Notes: generated by a model not told the origin, from the letters alone. Numbered from the stretch's first letter, positions 14,651-22,486 are shown. The stretch: 22,810 nt of DNA from JBLHKW01 sp047618565 (GCA_047618565.1 JBLHKW010000081.1:1-22810); one strand, 5' to 3'. A program made the numbers and translations.

Positions 14651-16792
14651 TTACTGGCGATAGGGCTTGCCCGCTCGGTACAGGGCCAGACGCCGCTCGA
14701 CGTTCTGAGCGAACCTGGTGTGCCCGCGATCGCGAGCAATACGCAATGCTTCACCGGCACTCTTCAGCGCCCCTTCGAAGTTCCCCGAGCTGGCCTGCGC
14801 GGCGGCGAGTGCGTCCAGATGGCGCTCCGACGATCGGCCCGAGGCCTTGTTCGCGGCTCGCGCGTAAGAGAGCGCCAGCTGCGGATCGCGCAGCTCTTCA
14901 GCGCTAGCTGTCGCCAGCTCGAAGGCCGCGCGCGCTGCCCAGTCCGGTTCTGAGCTGGGATCATCGCGGACGCCCGCCATCAGGGTGCGTATCAACTCCC
15001 CTGTACGGCCGAGCTCGCGCAGGATCTCAACGGCTGCATCGCGCGCTTTGTCCTCGAGGGGCAGCATGTCAAGCACCGCACGGTACTGTTCCAGGGAAGC
15101 GCTCAGTTCACCGCGATCGCGCAGCATTTCACCCAGCTTGAAACGTGCCTCCCGGTAGCTCGGCCGGATCGCGATCGCGCGGCGCACGTGCTGGAAGGCC
15201 TCATCTACTCGATCCTCATGGAGTAGCGCCGACGCGATCTCGAGATGCGCGCGCTCATGAGACTCGTCGATCGCGAGCGCTACCTGCAAGACGCGTATGG
15301 CCTCTCCGTCGCGATCGGTCTTCGAGTAGCAAACGCCGAGCAGAACGCGAAACTCTGCCGCGCGTGGGTCGGCCTCGATGACCTGCTCGAGCAGCGGAAT
15401 CGCTTCGGCGAAGCGCTCTCTCTGGCAAAGCCCGGTCGCCCGCGCGTAGGTCTGCGCGACCTCGATCAACTCGACCGGATTGCGCGCGTCTCCTTGCTCC
15501 TCGCGCTCGTCGACAGCGCCCGCGTCGCCCTGTGCGTAGCCGAGCGCCTGCATGCCCTCGGCCATGTCGCCATCGAGTGCGAGGGCCCCGGTCTGGTGCG
15601 TCTCGAGCCTATCCAGCAGCGCATCCAGCCGCAACTTCATCGCCGCGGCCCGCTCCGGCAAGGATCCGATCCGGTTGTGTAGCTCGCCGGGGTCTTTGCG
15701 CACGTTGTAGAGTTCCGGCCGAGGCCCGTGGTGGTACTTCCAGGCACCATCGACCAGCGCGCGCAAGCGAGCCCAGCCGAAGTTGATGCGCGCGTACTCG
15801 CTCTCCATGTAGTGCCCTGCTGTCTCGATCGCCTCGCCGCGCAGTGCGGGCGCGAAGCTCTGCCCGCGCACCTCTTGCGGCGGCGTCCAGTCCAGCACCT
15901 GACAGATGCTGGTGAAGACATCGACCAGGTGCACTGGTGTCGAAACCACGAGTCCGGAACGCCCGAAGCCCGGTGCGCTGACGAGCAGCGGGACGCGCTG
16001 GGTCGCTTCGTAGATCAAGGTGCTGTGGGTCAGCTCCCCATGCTCGCCCAGGGACTCACCGTGGTCGGACGTCACAACGACCAGTGTGTCGTCCATGCGC
16101 CCCGCCGTCTCAAGCCAGTCGAGCAACCGACCGACCTGCTGGTCCATGTAGGCGATCTCGCCATGGTAGGGATGGGTGTTGTCGCCCCTCAGATCGTTCG
16201 GTGGCGAGTAGGGCGCATGCGCGTCGAAGAGGTGTACCCAGGCGAAAAAAGGATCCTGCCCCCGCCCCTCCAGCCACTTGAGCGCGCGGTCGACGGTGAT
16301 CGCCCCGCGGATGCTATACCCGTTGTCCAGGTCGTCCTTGTAGACATCGAAGCCGCGTTCGAGGCCGAAACGTCGGTCGAGCACCAGGGCGGACACAAAT
16401 CCGCCCGTGCCAAGCCCGTGCTCACGACTGATTTCGGCCAGGGTCGCGAGTGAGTTCCCAAGGGGCGCACGGCCATTCTCGTGGACACCGTGCTCGGGCG
16501 GCAACACGCCGGTCATCAAGGTCGCGTGCGAGGGCAGAGTGAGTGGTGCCGGCGCGTAGCAACGCTCGAAGCGCGTACCGCGTTGCGCCAGGGCATCGAG
16601 CCTCGGGGTATGCGCTGGCCCACCGTAACAACCCAGGGCATCTGCACGGGTCGTGTCGATCGTCACGAGCAACACGTTGCGCGATCGCGCGCGCTCTGCG
16701 GACGGCTCTCCGCCGCCTCCACCGCTACATCCAGTCGCGATGGCGAACAGCAGGAGCCAGTGAGGTACCTCAGATCGCGCCAGAAGGATCAT
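14651..16792 (-). CDS. Sulfatase-like lipoprotein with C-terminal TPR repeats (no formylglycine Cys/Ser)
   Basis: From ATG 16792 this is a 713-residue protein; TTG 16810 is a possible earlier start. A lipoprotein signal ends in AIATGC (Cys22), followed by a glycine-rich linker. The sulfatase-like domain (about 38-420) has NVLLVTIDTTRADALGCYG, the nucleophile region APAPLTLPSHATLMTG, and VVVTSDHGESLGEHGE. Where classical sulfatases have C/S-x-P-S-R, this protein has T-L-P-S-H with Thr85, so formylglycine formation is not expected. It may use threonine directly, as phosphatase or phosphodiesterase relatives do, or be a different hydrolase of the superfamily. The C-terminal 260 residues are helical TPR repeats (for example AEFRVLLGVCYSKTDRDGEA, YREARFKLGEMLRDRGELSA). 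It is 78 bp downstream of the eight-helix membrane protein on the same strand. Confidence 0.85.
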   Translation of the reverse strand: MILLARSEVPHWLLLFAIATGCSGGGGGEPSAERARSRNVLLVTIDTTRADALGCYGGPAHTPRLDALAQRGTRFERCYAPAPLTLPSHATLMTGVLPPEHGVHENGRAPLGNSLATLAEISREHGLGTGGFVSALVLDRRFGLERGFDVYKDDLDNGYSIRGAITVDRALKWLEGRGQDPFFAWVHLFDAHAPYSPPNDLRGDNTHPYHGEIAYMDQQVGRLLDWLETAGRMDDTLVVVTSDHGESLGEHGELTHSTLIYEATQRVPLLVSAPGFGRSGLVVSTPVHLVDVFTSICQVLDWTPPQEVRGQSFAPALRGEAIETAGHYMESEYARINFGWARLRALVDGAWKYHHGPRPELYNVRKDPGELHNRIGSLPERAAAMKLRLDALLDRLETHQTGALALDGDMAEGMQALGYAQGDAGAVDEREEQGDARNPVELIEVAQTYARATGLCQRERFAEAIPLLEQVIEADPRAAEFRVLLGVCYSKTDRDGEAIRVLQVALAIDESHERAHLEIASALLHEDRVDEAFQHVRRAIAIRPSYREARFKLGEMLRDRGELSASLEQYRAVLDMLPLEDKARDAAVEILRELGRTGELIRTLMAGVRDDPSSEPDWAARAAFELATASAEELRDPQLALSYARAANKASGRSSERHLDALAAAQASSGNFEGALKSAGEALRIARDRGHTRFAQNVERRLALYRAGKPYRQ

Positions 16793-16870
16793 CACGGTCG
16801 ATCGTACCAACTCGCAGCGGATGGTTCACATGGGTGATGCACGCGCATCATCGTCAGGCGCGCGGACCGT

Positions 16871-17680
16871 TCACTCCGGAGTCGCGCTCGACCAGCTGCA
16901 CCAGAGTCCGAGTCCCGCCAGGATGGCCAGATCGGCGAAAAGCAGGGGTGCAAACAGTGGCGCCGTATGGATCGCGTTGCTCAACAGTGAATCACTGGGC
17001 CCGGCCTTGATTGCGCGAATGTGGTACCCGGCTCCGATCAGGCCGACGAGGATCTGGCTTCCCATGACCCAGCCGCAGGTCTTCAAGAAGGGTCGGTCGT
17101 GGTTGGACCAGGTGGCGGTCAGCAGGAATGCGAGCCCGACGGCCGCAGCCACCACACCGATCCACTCGGAAGAGTAGAAGAAACCGTTCTGTGCGTGATC
17201 GGCCAGGGTCAGCGCGAAGTTGCCCGCAAATCCACCCGCAGCGAGCAGGGTTACCCATTGCCCGTAGCCGGGCGTCTCGGGCTTTTCGGTGCGGTTGAGG
17301 ATCAACAGAAACCCAAGACCGGCGTAGGAGAGCGGCGCGGCAAACGGGGCCGTGTAGACCAGGTTGTGGAGGGTCTGCGCAATGAAGAAGGTGCCGTGCA
17401 GGTGCCAGAGCAGGCCCGCGATTCCGACGAGCACGCTGGTGACGCCGACGAACATTCCGAAGCGCCTTGCCCGGCGACCGGTCGGGTCTCCCGAGACCAA
17501 ACCCGGGATCAGGAGCAGCGGCGCCACGAGCGAGAACACGAACGGGATCCACTCCGCCCTGTGCATGAAGTGGTTCATGGAGTGGGCAAACCAGATATCG
17601 AGCGCCAGAAACGCCAGGTTCCCGGCGACGAACAGCTCGACCGACCAGCGCCGCAGTTGCGGGCTATTTGTGAGCTTCAC
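16871..17680 (-). CDS. Eight-helix membrane protein made of two related four-helix halves, probable partner of the octaheme cytochrome
   Basis: From GTG 17680 the protein has 269 residues and about eight transmembrane helices. I do not recognise the family. The two halves are clearly related. GNLAFLALD (20-28) matches GNFALTLAD (153-161), EWI (43-45) matches EWI (172-174), VLVGIAGLLWH (83-93) matches ILVGLIGAGYH (210-220), and TAPFAAPL (110-117) matches TAPLFAPL (239-246). The conserved membrane histidines His93 and His220 could be heme b ligands, but that is speculation. The GTG start overlaps the last 17 bases of the octaheme cytochrome gene and has GGAG four bases upstream, so the two are translationally coupled. 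A role as membrane anchor or quinone-linked electron partner of the cytochrome is inferred from this coupling. The frame is open further upstream, but only inside the cytochrome gene. Confidence 0.75.
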   Translation of the reverse strand: MKLTNSPQLRRWSVELFVAGNLAFLALDIWFAHSMNHFMHRAEWIPFVFSLVAPLLLIPGLVSGDPTGRRARRFGMFVGVTSVLVGIAGLLWHLHGTFFIAQTLHNLVYTAPFAAPLSYAGLGFLLILNRTEKPETPGYGQWVTLLAAGGFAGNFALTLADHAQNGFFYSSEWIGVVAAAVGLAFLLTATWSNHDRPFLKTCGWVMGSQILVGLIGAGYHIRAIKAGPSDSLLSNAIHTAPLFAPLLFADLAILAGLGLWCSWSSATPE

Positions 17681-18893
17681 GGAGCTCCGCCACGGCCTTC
17701 TCGATCTTGACCTTGTGGTGCAGCATCTCGTAATTCCCGTGCCACTGAACGAAGTCTGCTCCACCCATGAAGGCTCCGTGCTTGGCGGTGCGTCCGTAGT
17801 AATGCCAGACGTCGAACTCGAGGAAATCCAGCTCCTCGTCGAACGGCTCCGGGGTGAGTAGCCCGTCCGCACGCGCCTCCTGGATCAGGTTGAGCATCTC
17901 CTTCACCTTTGTATTGGTGGCCTCGACGACGGACTCCGCCTCGGAGTAGAACTGGTCGACCGTGCTGGACGTATGGCATTGCAAGCAGACGGCCTGCATC
18001 GCGTCCTGACCCTGCTGGTAGCCGGTGCGCTTGTCCGAGACCGGCGCGTAGAGCAGCCACGACAGGCGCTGTGTCGTGTCGTGCGTCACGCCCAGGCCGC
18101 CTAGCCCGCTGAGATGGCAGGTGGCACAGGTCGGCACGGGCATATCCGCCGTGGTCAACGAATCCGGCGCGACCGCCAGGTTCATGTTGCTGCGCTGGTC
18201 GTTGAACAGGACGCCGTGCTTGGACTCGTGGTAGATCTCGAGTTGAGAATGGTCCGGCCCCATGTGACATTGCCCGCACGTCTCGGGTGTGCGGGCCAGC
18301 TGGATCGAGGCATTGTGACGCGCGTGGCACTCCGTGCAGCGTCCGATCGATCCGTCCGCGTTCGGAGCACCGATCTGGTGACACTTGACGCACCCTACGC
18401 TGATCGCGCTGTCACCTTCACGGATCGACAGCCCGTTGGCTGCGCGCTTCACCATGCCCGGGTGGTAGCTCTCCGCGAACGCGATTTGCTGCTCGGAAAA
18501 CCCCGCCGTACCCGTCACCGCCGCCATGGCCGGTGCCGCATGCCGGCTGCGCAGGAACTGGTCGTACTCCGTCTTGTGGCAGCTCGCGCAGTTCTTGGAG
18601 GTCAGAGCTTCCGAGATGCGGAACCCGTTGTGAGCCACCGAAACCTGCCCATCGACAGGCTGGTGGCAATCGAGGCAGCTCACACCCTGGCTGGCGTGGC
18701 GGCTCATCTCGTACTCGTGCACGACGGCCGAGGCAACCTCGCGGTGACAAGCTGCGCACTTTCCCGTAGCCGTCACATGCGCAGAACTGGGCCCGGTCGT
18801 CTCCCCCACCGGGCGCTTGGAGTTGGTGACCAGCGCCGCCACGACAAGGGCCGTGGCGATCAAGACGGCGACGAACAGGGGCTGAAACCTCAT
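17664..18893 (-). CDS. Octaheme c-type cytochrome, hydroxylamine oxidoreductase-like
   Basis: From ATG 18893 the protein has 409 residues: a signal anchor (MRFQPLFVAVLIATALVVAAL) and eight CxxCH motifs (CAACH, CLDCH, CASCH, CVKCH, CTECH, CGQCH, CATCH, CLQCH). Heme spacing and the block CGQCHMGPDHSQLEIY.ESKHG are those of the hydroxylamine oxidoreductase (HAO)/octaheme nitrite reductase superfamily, as is the tail YYGRTAKHGAF..GADFVQWHG. HAO enzymes interconvert hydroxylamine with NO or nitrite, whereas reductive members lacking the heme-linked tyrosine reduce nitrite. Which applies here needs an alignment. It should face the periplasm, tethered by its N-terminus. At about 410 residues it is shorter than Nitrosomonas HAO (roughly 550). 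The next gene overlaps it by 17 bp. ATG 18893 is chosen over 18920 because it puts the hydrophobic anchor at the N-terminus. Confidence 0.88.
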   Translation of the reverse strand: MRFQPLFVAVLIATALVVAALVTNSKRPVGETTGPSSAHVTATGKCAACHREVASAVVHEYEMSRHASQGVSCLDCHQPVDGQVSVAHNGFRISEALTSKNCASCHKTEYDQFLRSRHAAPAMAAVTGTAGFSEQQIAFAESYHPGMVKRAANGLSIREGDSAISVGCVKCHQIGAPNADGSIGRCTECHARHNASIQLARTPETCGQCHMGPDHSQLEIYHESKHGVLFNDQRSNMNLAVAPDSLTTADMPVPTCATCHLSGLGGLGVTHDTTQRLSWLLYAPVSDKRTGYQQGQDAMQAVCLQCHTSSTVDQFYSEAESVVEATNTKVKEMLNLIQEARADGLLTPEPFDEELDFLEFDVWHYYGRTAKHGAFMGGADFVQWHGNYEMLHHKVKIEKAVAELREAHK

Positions 18894-19076
18894 GCGCGCA
18901 GGGTAACCCGGGACAACCAACCCGCGTCAGCTTGCAGACCCCCTTTCTCCCGTCCTCGCAGGCCCTGCTGAGCCTCAGGCCGGTGGGTGCCGCGCCCGTC
19001 CCTGAAGTGGCTGGCCGGGTGTGCATGCGATCCGCGCCCGGTTCCGCGTTGAGCCTGCACGCCCTATCATCGAGGA
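18894..19076. other. Divergent intergenic region between the octaheme cytochrome and the SGNH gene
   Basis: No credible gene is seen in these 183 bases. They must carry the start signals for both divergent genes. I found no persuasive promoter hexamers or operator-like inverted repeat. Confidence 0.4.
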
Positions 19077-19319
19077 GTGATCAGGAGACGCAAGCAGCTC
19101 GTCGCGCTCGGATTTGCGCTGGCGCTCGGCGCTGCCGCAGACCAGGTACTGCACCGAGTGGTCATGGCCGACGGCAAGCTGCTAGCCCGAATAATTCATG
19201 AAGACGCGGCCCAAACGCGACGACCCGTAAGGGTCGCCTCCGGGGCCAACGCGCGAGAAGCACCACCAGAAGCCGAATCGACGCGTTTTGGCTCGCGCTT
19301 CATGAATTATCCGGGCTAG
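19077..19319 (+). pseudogene. Detached 5' end of an SGNH-like gene, running into the MITE-like insertion
   Basis: From GTG 19077 the frame reads MIRRRKQLVALGFALALGAA, a basic N-terminus plus one hydrophobic helix as expected of a membrane anchor or signal sequence. It continues to DGKLL at 19184 and then enters the inserted element. Translation through the element ends at TAG 19317-19319, which is part of the right terminal repeat. Removing one 134-bp unit (19181-19314 or the equivalent shifted unit) joins this frame to the downstream SGNH frame (LLGRRVAPLDPPIF...), giving one ORF of 399 codons. It is therefore best read as the N-terminal piece of a gene split by insertion. Confidence 0.7.
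19182..19319. mobile_element. MITE-like insertion with 22-bp terminal inverted repeats and CTAG at both ends
   Basis: The left arm (19182-19203) and the right arm (19298-19319) are inverted copies of each other with a single mismatch; the shared core is CCCGRATAATTCATGAAG. The palindromic CTAG at both outer ends can be read as a 4-bp target duplication. A small internal hairpin (CGACCC-GTAA-GGGTCG, 19221-19236) is also present. The 138-bp element encodes no transposase, so it would be a non-autonomous element moved in trans. Its AT-rich ends stand out against the GC-rich surroundings. In-silico excision of 134 bp restores an ORF across the site, which independently supports the boundaries. 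I cannot name the parent IS family. Confidence 0.85.
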
Positions 19320-19327
19320 GGCGTCGT

Positions 19328-20410
19328 GTGGCGCCCCTTGACCCACCGATCTTCTACGCAAACCAGGAGAGAGCGTTCGCCCGGTTACAGAGCTCGGTGG
19401 AGGACGGTAACGAGTCGGCCATGGGTTCGCTCTTCGACGCTGAGCTTGGTTGGTGTTCTCCGCGATCGAAGAGGCACGCTGGAAAGACGTTCGACAGGTG
19501 GGGAGCGCGGGTCGGACCGGCACCCGTCCAAGATGCGCGCACGCCGGGTGTCCGGCGTATCGTCGCCATGGGTTGCTCGTTCACCTTGGGCCATGAAGTC
19601 GAGGACACGGAGACATGGCCCTACTTGCTGGATGAGGGCGACGAATCGACCGAGATCCTCAACCTCGGCGTCAATGCCTACGGCCTGGATCAGTGCTTGC
19701 TGCGCTACCTGCGTGATGGACGAGGTGCCGAGGCCGACGAGGTATGGCTCGGGTGGCTACCCGCAGTCTCCCTGCGCCTCGGCTCGATGTACCGCCCAGC
19801 TGCGAACCACTGGTCGGGACCGATCCTGTTCAAGCCGCGCTACAGGATGGGCGACGCTGCACTGGAACTCATCCCGAACCCGTCCAGGAGTCTCGCCCAG
19901 ACGTATCGACTACTGATATCCCAAGACCAGTTCCTGAACGCCATCGCCGATGACGATCTCTGGATACGGCGCGCACGGACGGCGTACGCGCCAATGGGCA
20001 CGTTCTGGCTCCACCGAACGGGACTGGGCCGGCTGTCGCTCGCCTACAGCGAAAAGGGCGGGCGCGATCCGGCCGCACTGCTCGAGAATGAGGCAAGTGA
20101 GATCCGCGAGCTGGTCCTGCGGATCGTCGCGGATTTCCGAATGGAAGCGGAGCGCGACGGATCGCGCTTCCGGCTGCTGGTGCTGCCCGGCGAAGACGCG
20201 CTACGTTTCCACCGCGACGAGGGTCGCGGTTACTGGGATGGCGTGGTCGCCAAATTGAGACTGGCGGGCACGGAGGTCATCGACCTGACGAATGCCTGCC
20301 TGGCCGCCGGGATGCTCGATGATCGGACCGCCTGGCAGACCGGCGCCCATTACTCCCCAGCCGGAAACGGAATCGTCGCGACCGCGCTGAAGCACGCCGT
20401 CAACGGTTAG
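19328..20410 (+). CDS. SGNH-hydrolase-like protein, surviving 3' part of an interrupted gene
   Basis: From GTG 19328 this ORF codes for 360 residues and is truncated at its N-terminus by the MITE-like insertion just upstream. RRIVAMGCSFTLGHEV corresponds to block I of SGNH/GDSL hydrolases, where the usual GDSxTxG has become GCSFTLG. The serine is kept and the following aspartate position is Cys. ILNLGVNAYGLDQ resembles block II, and GAHYSPAGNGIVA near the C-terminus keeps the block V histidine but not the usual aspartate two residues before it. Relatives in polysaccharide loci act as acyl-esterases or O-acetyltransferases; the substrate is unknown here. An AGGG (19318-19321) six bases before GTG could allow re-initiation right after the TAG at the element's edge. 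Without its membrane anchor the product would be mislocalised, so function is doubtful. Confidence 0.7.
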   Translation: MAPLDPPIFYANQERAFARLQSSVEDGNESAMGSLFDAELGWCSPRSKRHAGKTFDRWGARVGPAPVQDARTPGVRRIVAMGCSFTLGHEVEDTETWPYLLDEGDESTEILNLGVNAYGLDQCLLRYLRDGRGAEADEVWLGWLPAVSLRLGSMYRPAANHWSGPILFKPRYRMGDAALELIPNPSRSLAQTYRLLISQDQFLNAIADDDLWIRRARTAYAPMGTFWLHRTGLGRLSLAYSEKGGRDPAALLENEASEIRELVLRIVADFRMEAERDGSRFRLLVLPGEDALRFHRDEGRGYWDGVVAKLRLAGTEVIDLTNACLAAGMLDDRTAWQTGAHYSPAGNGIVATALKHAVNG

Positions 20411-20484
20411 GGCCACGGGACCCCGCCGAGTACGGCACGTCCGTGCGAGGGACTGCTCGGAGTCCACCGATCGGTTCGGGCCGT

Positions 20485-20784
20485 TCAGGCCACGCGCTGC
20501 AAGGTGGAGCGCCGCGCCGGCTCCGCGAGGATGTCGGCCATGTGCTCGGCAGCCTCCTCGCGCCAGGAAACCTCGAAGTGCTCCTCCAGCGATCCGACGT
20601 CCTTGAACCGCGCCAGGAACACGAAGCGCTCGGAATCCTCGTTGACCCGATAAAAGGACACGTCCTCGCAACCGGGCTCCGCGCGCGTCTTTTCGACAAA
20701 CGCCGTGGCCCGTTCTTCGACCTCACCGAGTCGCTCGGCCTTGCAACGGAACTCGACGATCAACTGGAGGCTACTCGGATTCAT
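20485..20784 (-). CDS. Antibiotic biosynthesis monooxygenase (ABM) domain protein, quinol monooxygenase-like
   Basis: This is a small 99-residue single-domain protein from ATG 20784 (MNPSSLQLIVEFRCK). It has the dimeric ferredoxin-like ABM pattern: a first strand (LQLIVEFRCKAE), a helix (EEERATAFVEKTRAEPGCEDVSFYR in part), strands with FVFLARFKDVGSLEEHF and the end SWREEAAEHMADILAE. Members include quinol monooxygenases, heme-degrading proteins and many of unknown role; the substrate cannot be told. An 11-residue upstream extension to ATG 20817 is possible. It converges with the SGNH gene. Confidence 0.8.
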   Translation of the reverse strand: MNPSSLQLIVEFRCKAERLGEVEERATAFVEKTRAEPGCEDVSFYRVNEDSERFVFLARFKDVGSLEEHFEVSWREEAAEHMADILAEPARRSTLQRVA

Positions 20785-20817
20785 GATGGATCTCGTGGAA
20801 CAGGGATCAGAAGTCAT

Positions 20818-20955
20818 CGACCCATTTGCTCGAGACCTTGAATCATCGCATCAGGACCGGGAACAGCGCGCACCGGTCGCCGGGCAGAGCGCACCGCTGT
20901 TGGATTCGGGTTGGGCGTCGAGAGTTGTCCTGACTCGGTATTTTGCGTAACGGAA
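20818..20955. other. Short intergenic region upstream of the ABM gene
   Basis: These 138 bases separate the glycosyltransferase stop codon from the ABM gene, both on the minus strand. I see no gene, no clear terminator and no clear promoter here. Confidence 0.35.
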
Positions 20956-22467
20956 TCACCTGTCGAAGCCCAGGACCTCCAGCAGTTCGCCAGATGGGTC
21001 CAGGACCAGGATGAAACGGCCCGCTACTTCAATGATGTCGACCTGCTGTGCCGTCGCTTCGATCAGGGGGCGCTGGCGCTTGTAGGCGACCAACGCCACG
21101 CGGGCACCGGAGTCGGCGGCTTGCTCGAAGCGGTCGATGTAGATCGGGGTGCGTTCGGTGGCGGCTTTCCAGCGCGCGGGTAGCTGTTCGGCGCTGGCGT
21201 CGATCAGGATCCATTGCAGGAGTGGATCGAGGGTGTAGACGCCGCGGACACCGTGCTCCTCGAGAACAGCGAGGGTCTCGGTGAGGGCAGCGCGTTCCGA
21301 GGGGACCGTGGGGACAACGTCGTCGCCGGTGAAGCACAGGTTGCGGAAGCTCCACATGCAGGTCAGACCGGTGATGGCGAGGATCGTGACGAGCAGGGTG
21401 TTCGCGCGGCGGGCCGAGGTACGGGGAGTGGTGGCGGCGCTCTGGATCGCGAGGACGAACACGAGGGCGTCCAGGACCGGGAGCAGGTAGCGCGGGGTCA
21501 GCGTGGGCAGGGCGAAGCCGGCGACCAGGAGTGTGCCGGCGAGCGTGGCGCGCTGGGCGGTCGCGTGGATGCCGGGGGCGAAGAGTGTGCGCGCGGCGGC
21601 GAAGGCGAAGGCGGCGATCCAGAGGGTGGCGCTGATGCCGTACGGAGAGCCATCGACCGCCTGACGCAGGTAGTAGGCGCCGCTGAAGGCGCGCGTGACG
21701 AGTTGCGGGAACTCGCGCACGGCGGCCAGGAGATCCGGCGCGTTGAAGAGTGAGGGGCTCCAGGATCCGGACTGCAGGAAGACGCCCGGCAGGACGACGG
21801 CGATCAGCGTGACCGTCGCGCCGGCGAAGCCGTCGATCCAGGCCTTTGGATTCATGCGGTGACGCCACATGAAGACCAGCAGCCAGGGGGCCAGGGACAG
21901 GAACCAGATTGGTTGAGCGATGAGGGCACCGGAGGCGCACAGGCCGAGGGTGAAGGTCTCGCGACGGTTTGCGCGGGCAAGCGGGCCGGCGGTGGAGCGA
22001 GCGAGGATCCAGCGGCAGACTTGCACGAGCAGGAGGGCGGTCAGGTAACCGCCGCGCGCCTTCATCGACCACGGGCCCCAGCCAGGGCAGGTGACGATCA
22101 ACAGGGCCGCGACCCACGCGGCGCGCTGGCCGGCAAGGCGGCAGAGGGCCAGGCAGAGACCCGTGGCGGCCGCCACCCAGATGCTCAGCATGGCCAGCTT
22201 GAGCACGATCGTCTGGGCGCCGAAGGCGGCGAAGCTCAGGGCGGCCCACAGGGTCTCGAGGGACGAGAAGCCGTACTTCTGGCCATCAAAGTAGAGCGGG
22301 AAGGACTCGAACCGGATCGCGCGCCGCGCCATCAGCGAAAGGATGGCCTCGTCCCCGTCCAGGACGAGGTGCGGACTCAGGAGCTGGGGCAGACGGGTGA
22401 CGACCGCGGCCAGCGCGAGGAAGAGGATCAGGCTGAGTGCGCGCGGGGACTCGCTTCGTTCCTGCAT
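20956..22467 (-). CDS. Integral membrane glycosyltransferase, GT-C fold (GT39/ArnT-like)
   Basis: This 503-residue protein has about ten or more hydrophobic helices followed by a soluble C-terminal part (about residues 385-503). The first periplasmic loop carries HLVLDGDEAILSLMARRA, matching the acidic (D-E) motif after helix 1 that is typical of polyprenyl-phosphate-sugar-dependent GT-C enzymes such as the PMT/ArnT group. The stretch FDGQKYGFSSLETLWAALSFAAFG also fits that group. It would transfer a sugar from a lipid-phosphate donor to a lipid or protein on the outer face of the membrane; donor and acceptor are unknown. Its ATG lies 19 bp after the stop codon of the upstream oxidoreductase gene on the same strand, though a functional link is not obvious. 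Confidence 0.78.
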   Translation of the reverse strand: MQERSESPRALSLILFLALAAVVTRLPQLLSPHLVLDGDEAILSLMARRAIRFESFPLYFDGQKYGFSSLETLWAALSFAAFGAQTIVLKLAMLSIWVAAATGLCLALCRLAGQRAAWVAALLIVTCPGWGPWSMKARGGYLTALLLVQVCRWILARSTAGPLARANRRETFTLGLCASGALIAQPIWFLSLAPWLLVFMWRHRMNPKAWIDGFAGATVTLIAVVLPGVFLQSGSWSPSLFNAPDLLAAVREFPQLVTRAFSGAYYLRQAVDGSPYGISATLWIAAFAFAAARTLFAPGIHATAQRATLAGTLLVAGFALPTLTPRYLLPVLDALVFVLAIQSAATTPRTSARRANTLLVTILAITGLTCMWSFRNLCFTGDDVVPTVPSERAALTETLAVLEEHGVRGVYTLDPLLQWILIDASAEQLPARWKAATERTPIYIDRFEQAADSGARVALVAYKRQRPLIEATAQQVDIIEVAGRFILVLDPSGELLEVLGFDR

Positions 22468-22486
22468 GGTTTCAGGAGCGCAGCGC

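Noticed and set aside
18932..19201. Plus-strand open frame of 89 codons upstream of the SGNH gene
   Set aside because: It is out of frame with the hydrophobic N-terminus at 19077 that joins the SGNH frame after excision of the insertion, and it has no protein-like features.
20418..20452. Hairpin between the convergent SGNH and ABM genes as a bidirectional terminator
   Set aside because: Arms are five pairs each with large internal loops and no T-rich tract on either side, so the signal is too weak to call.
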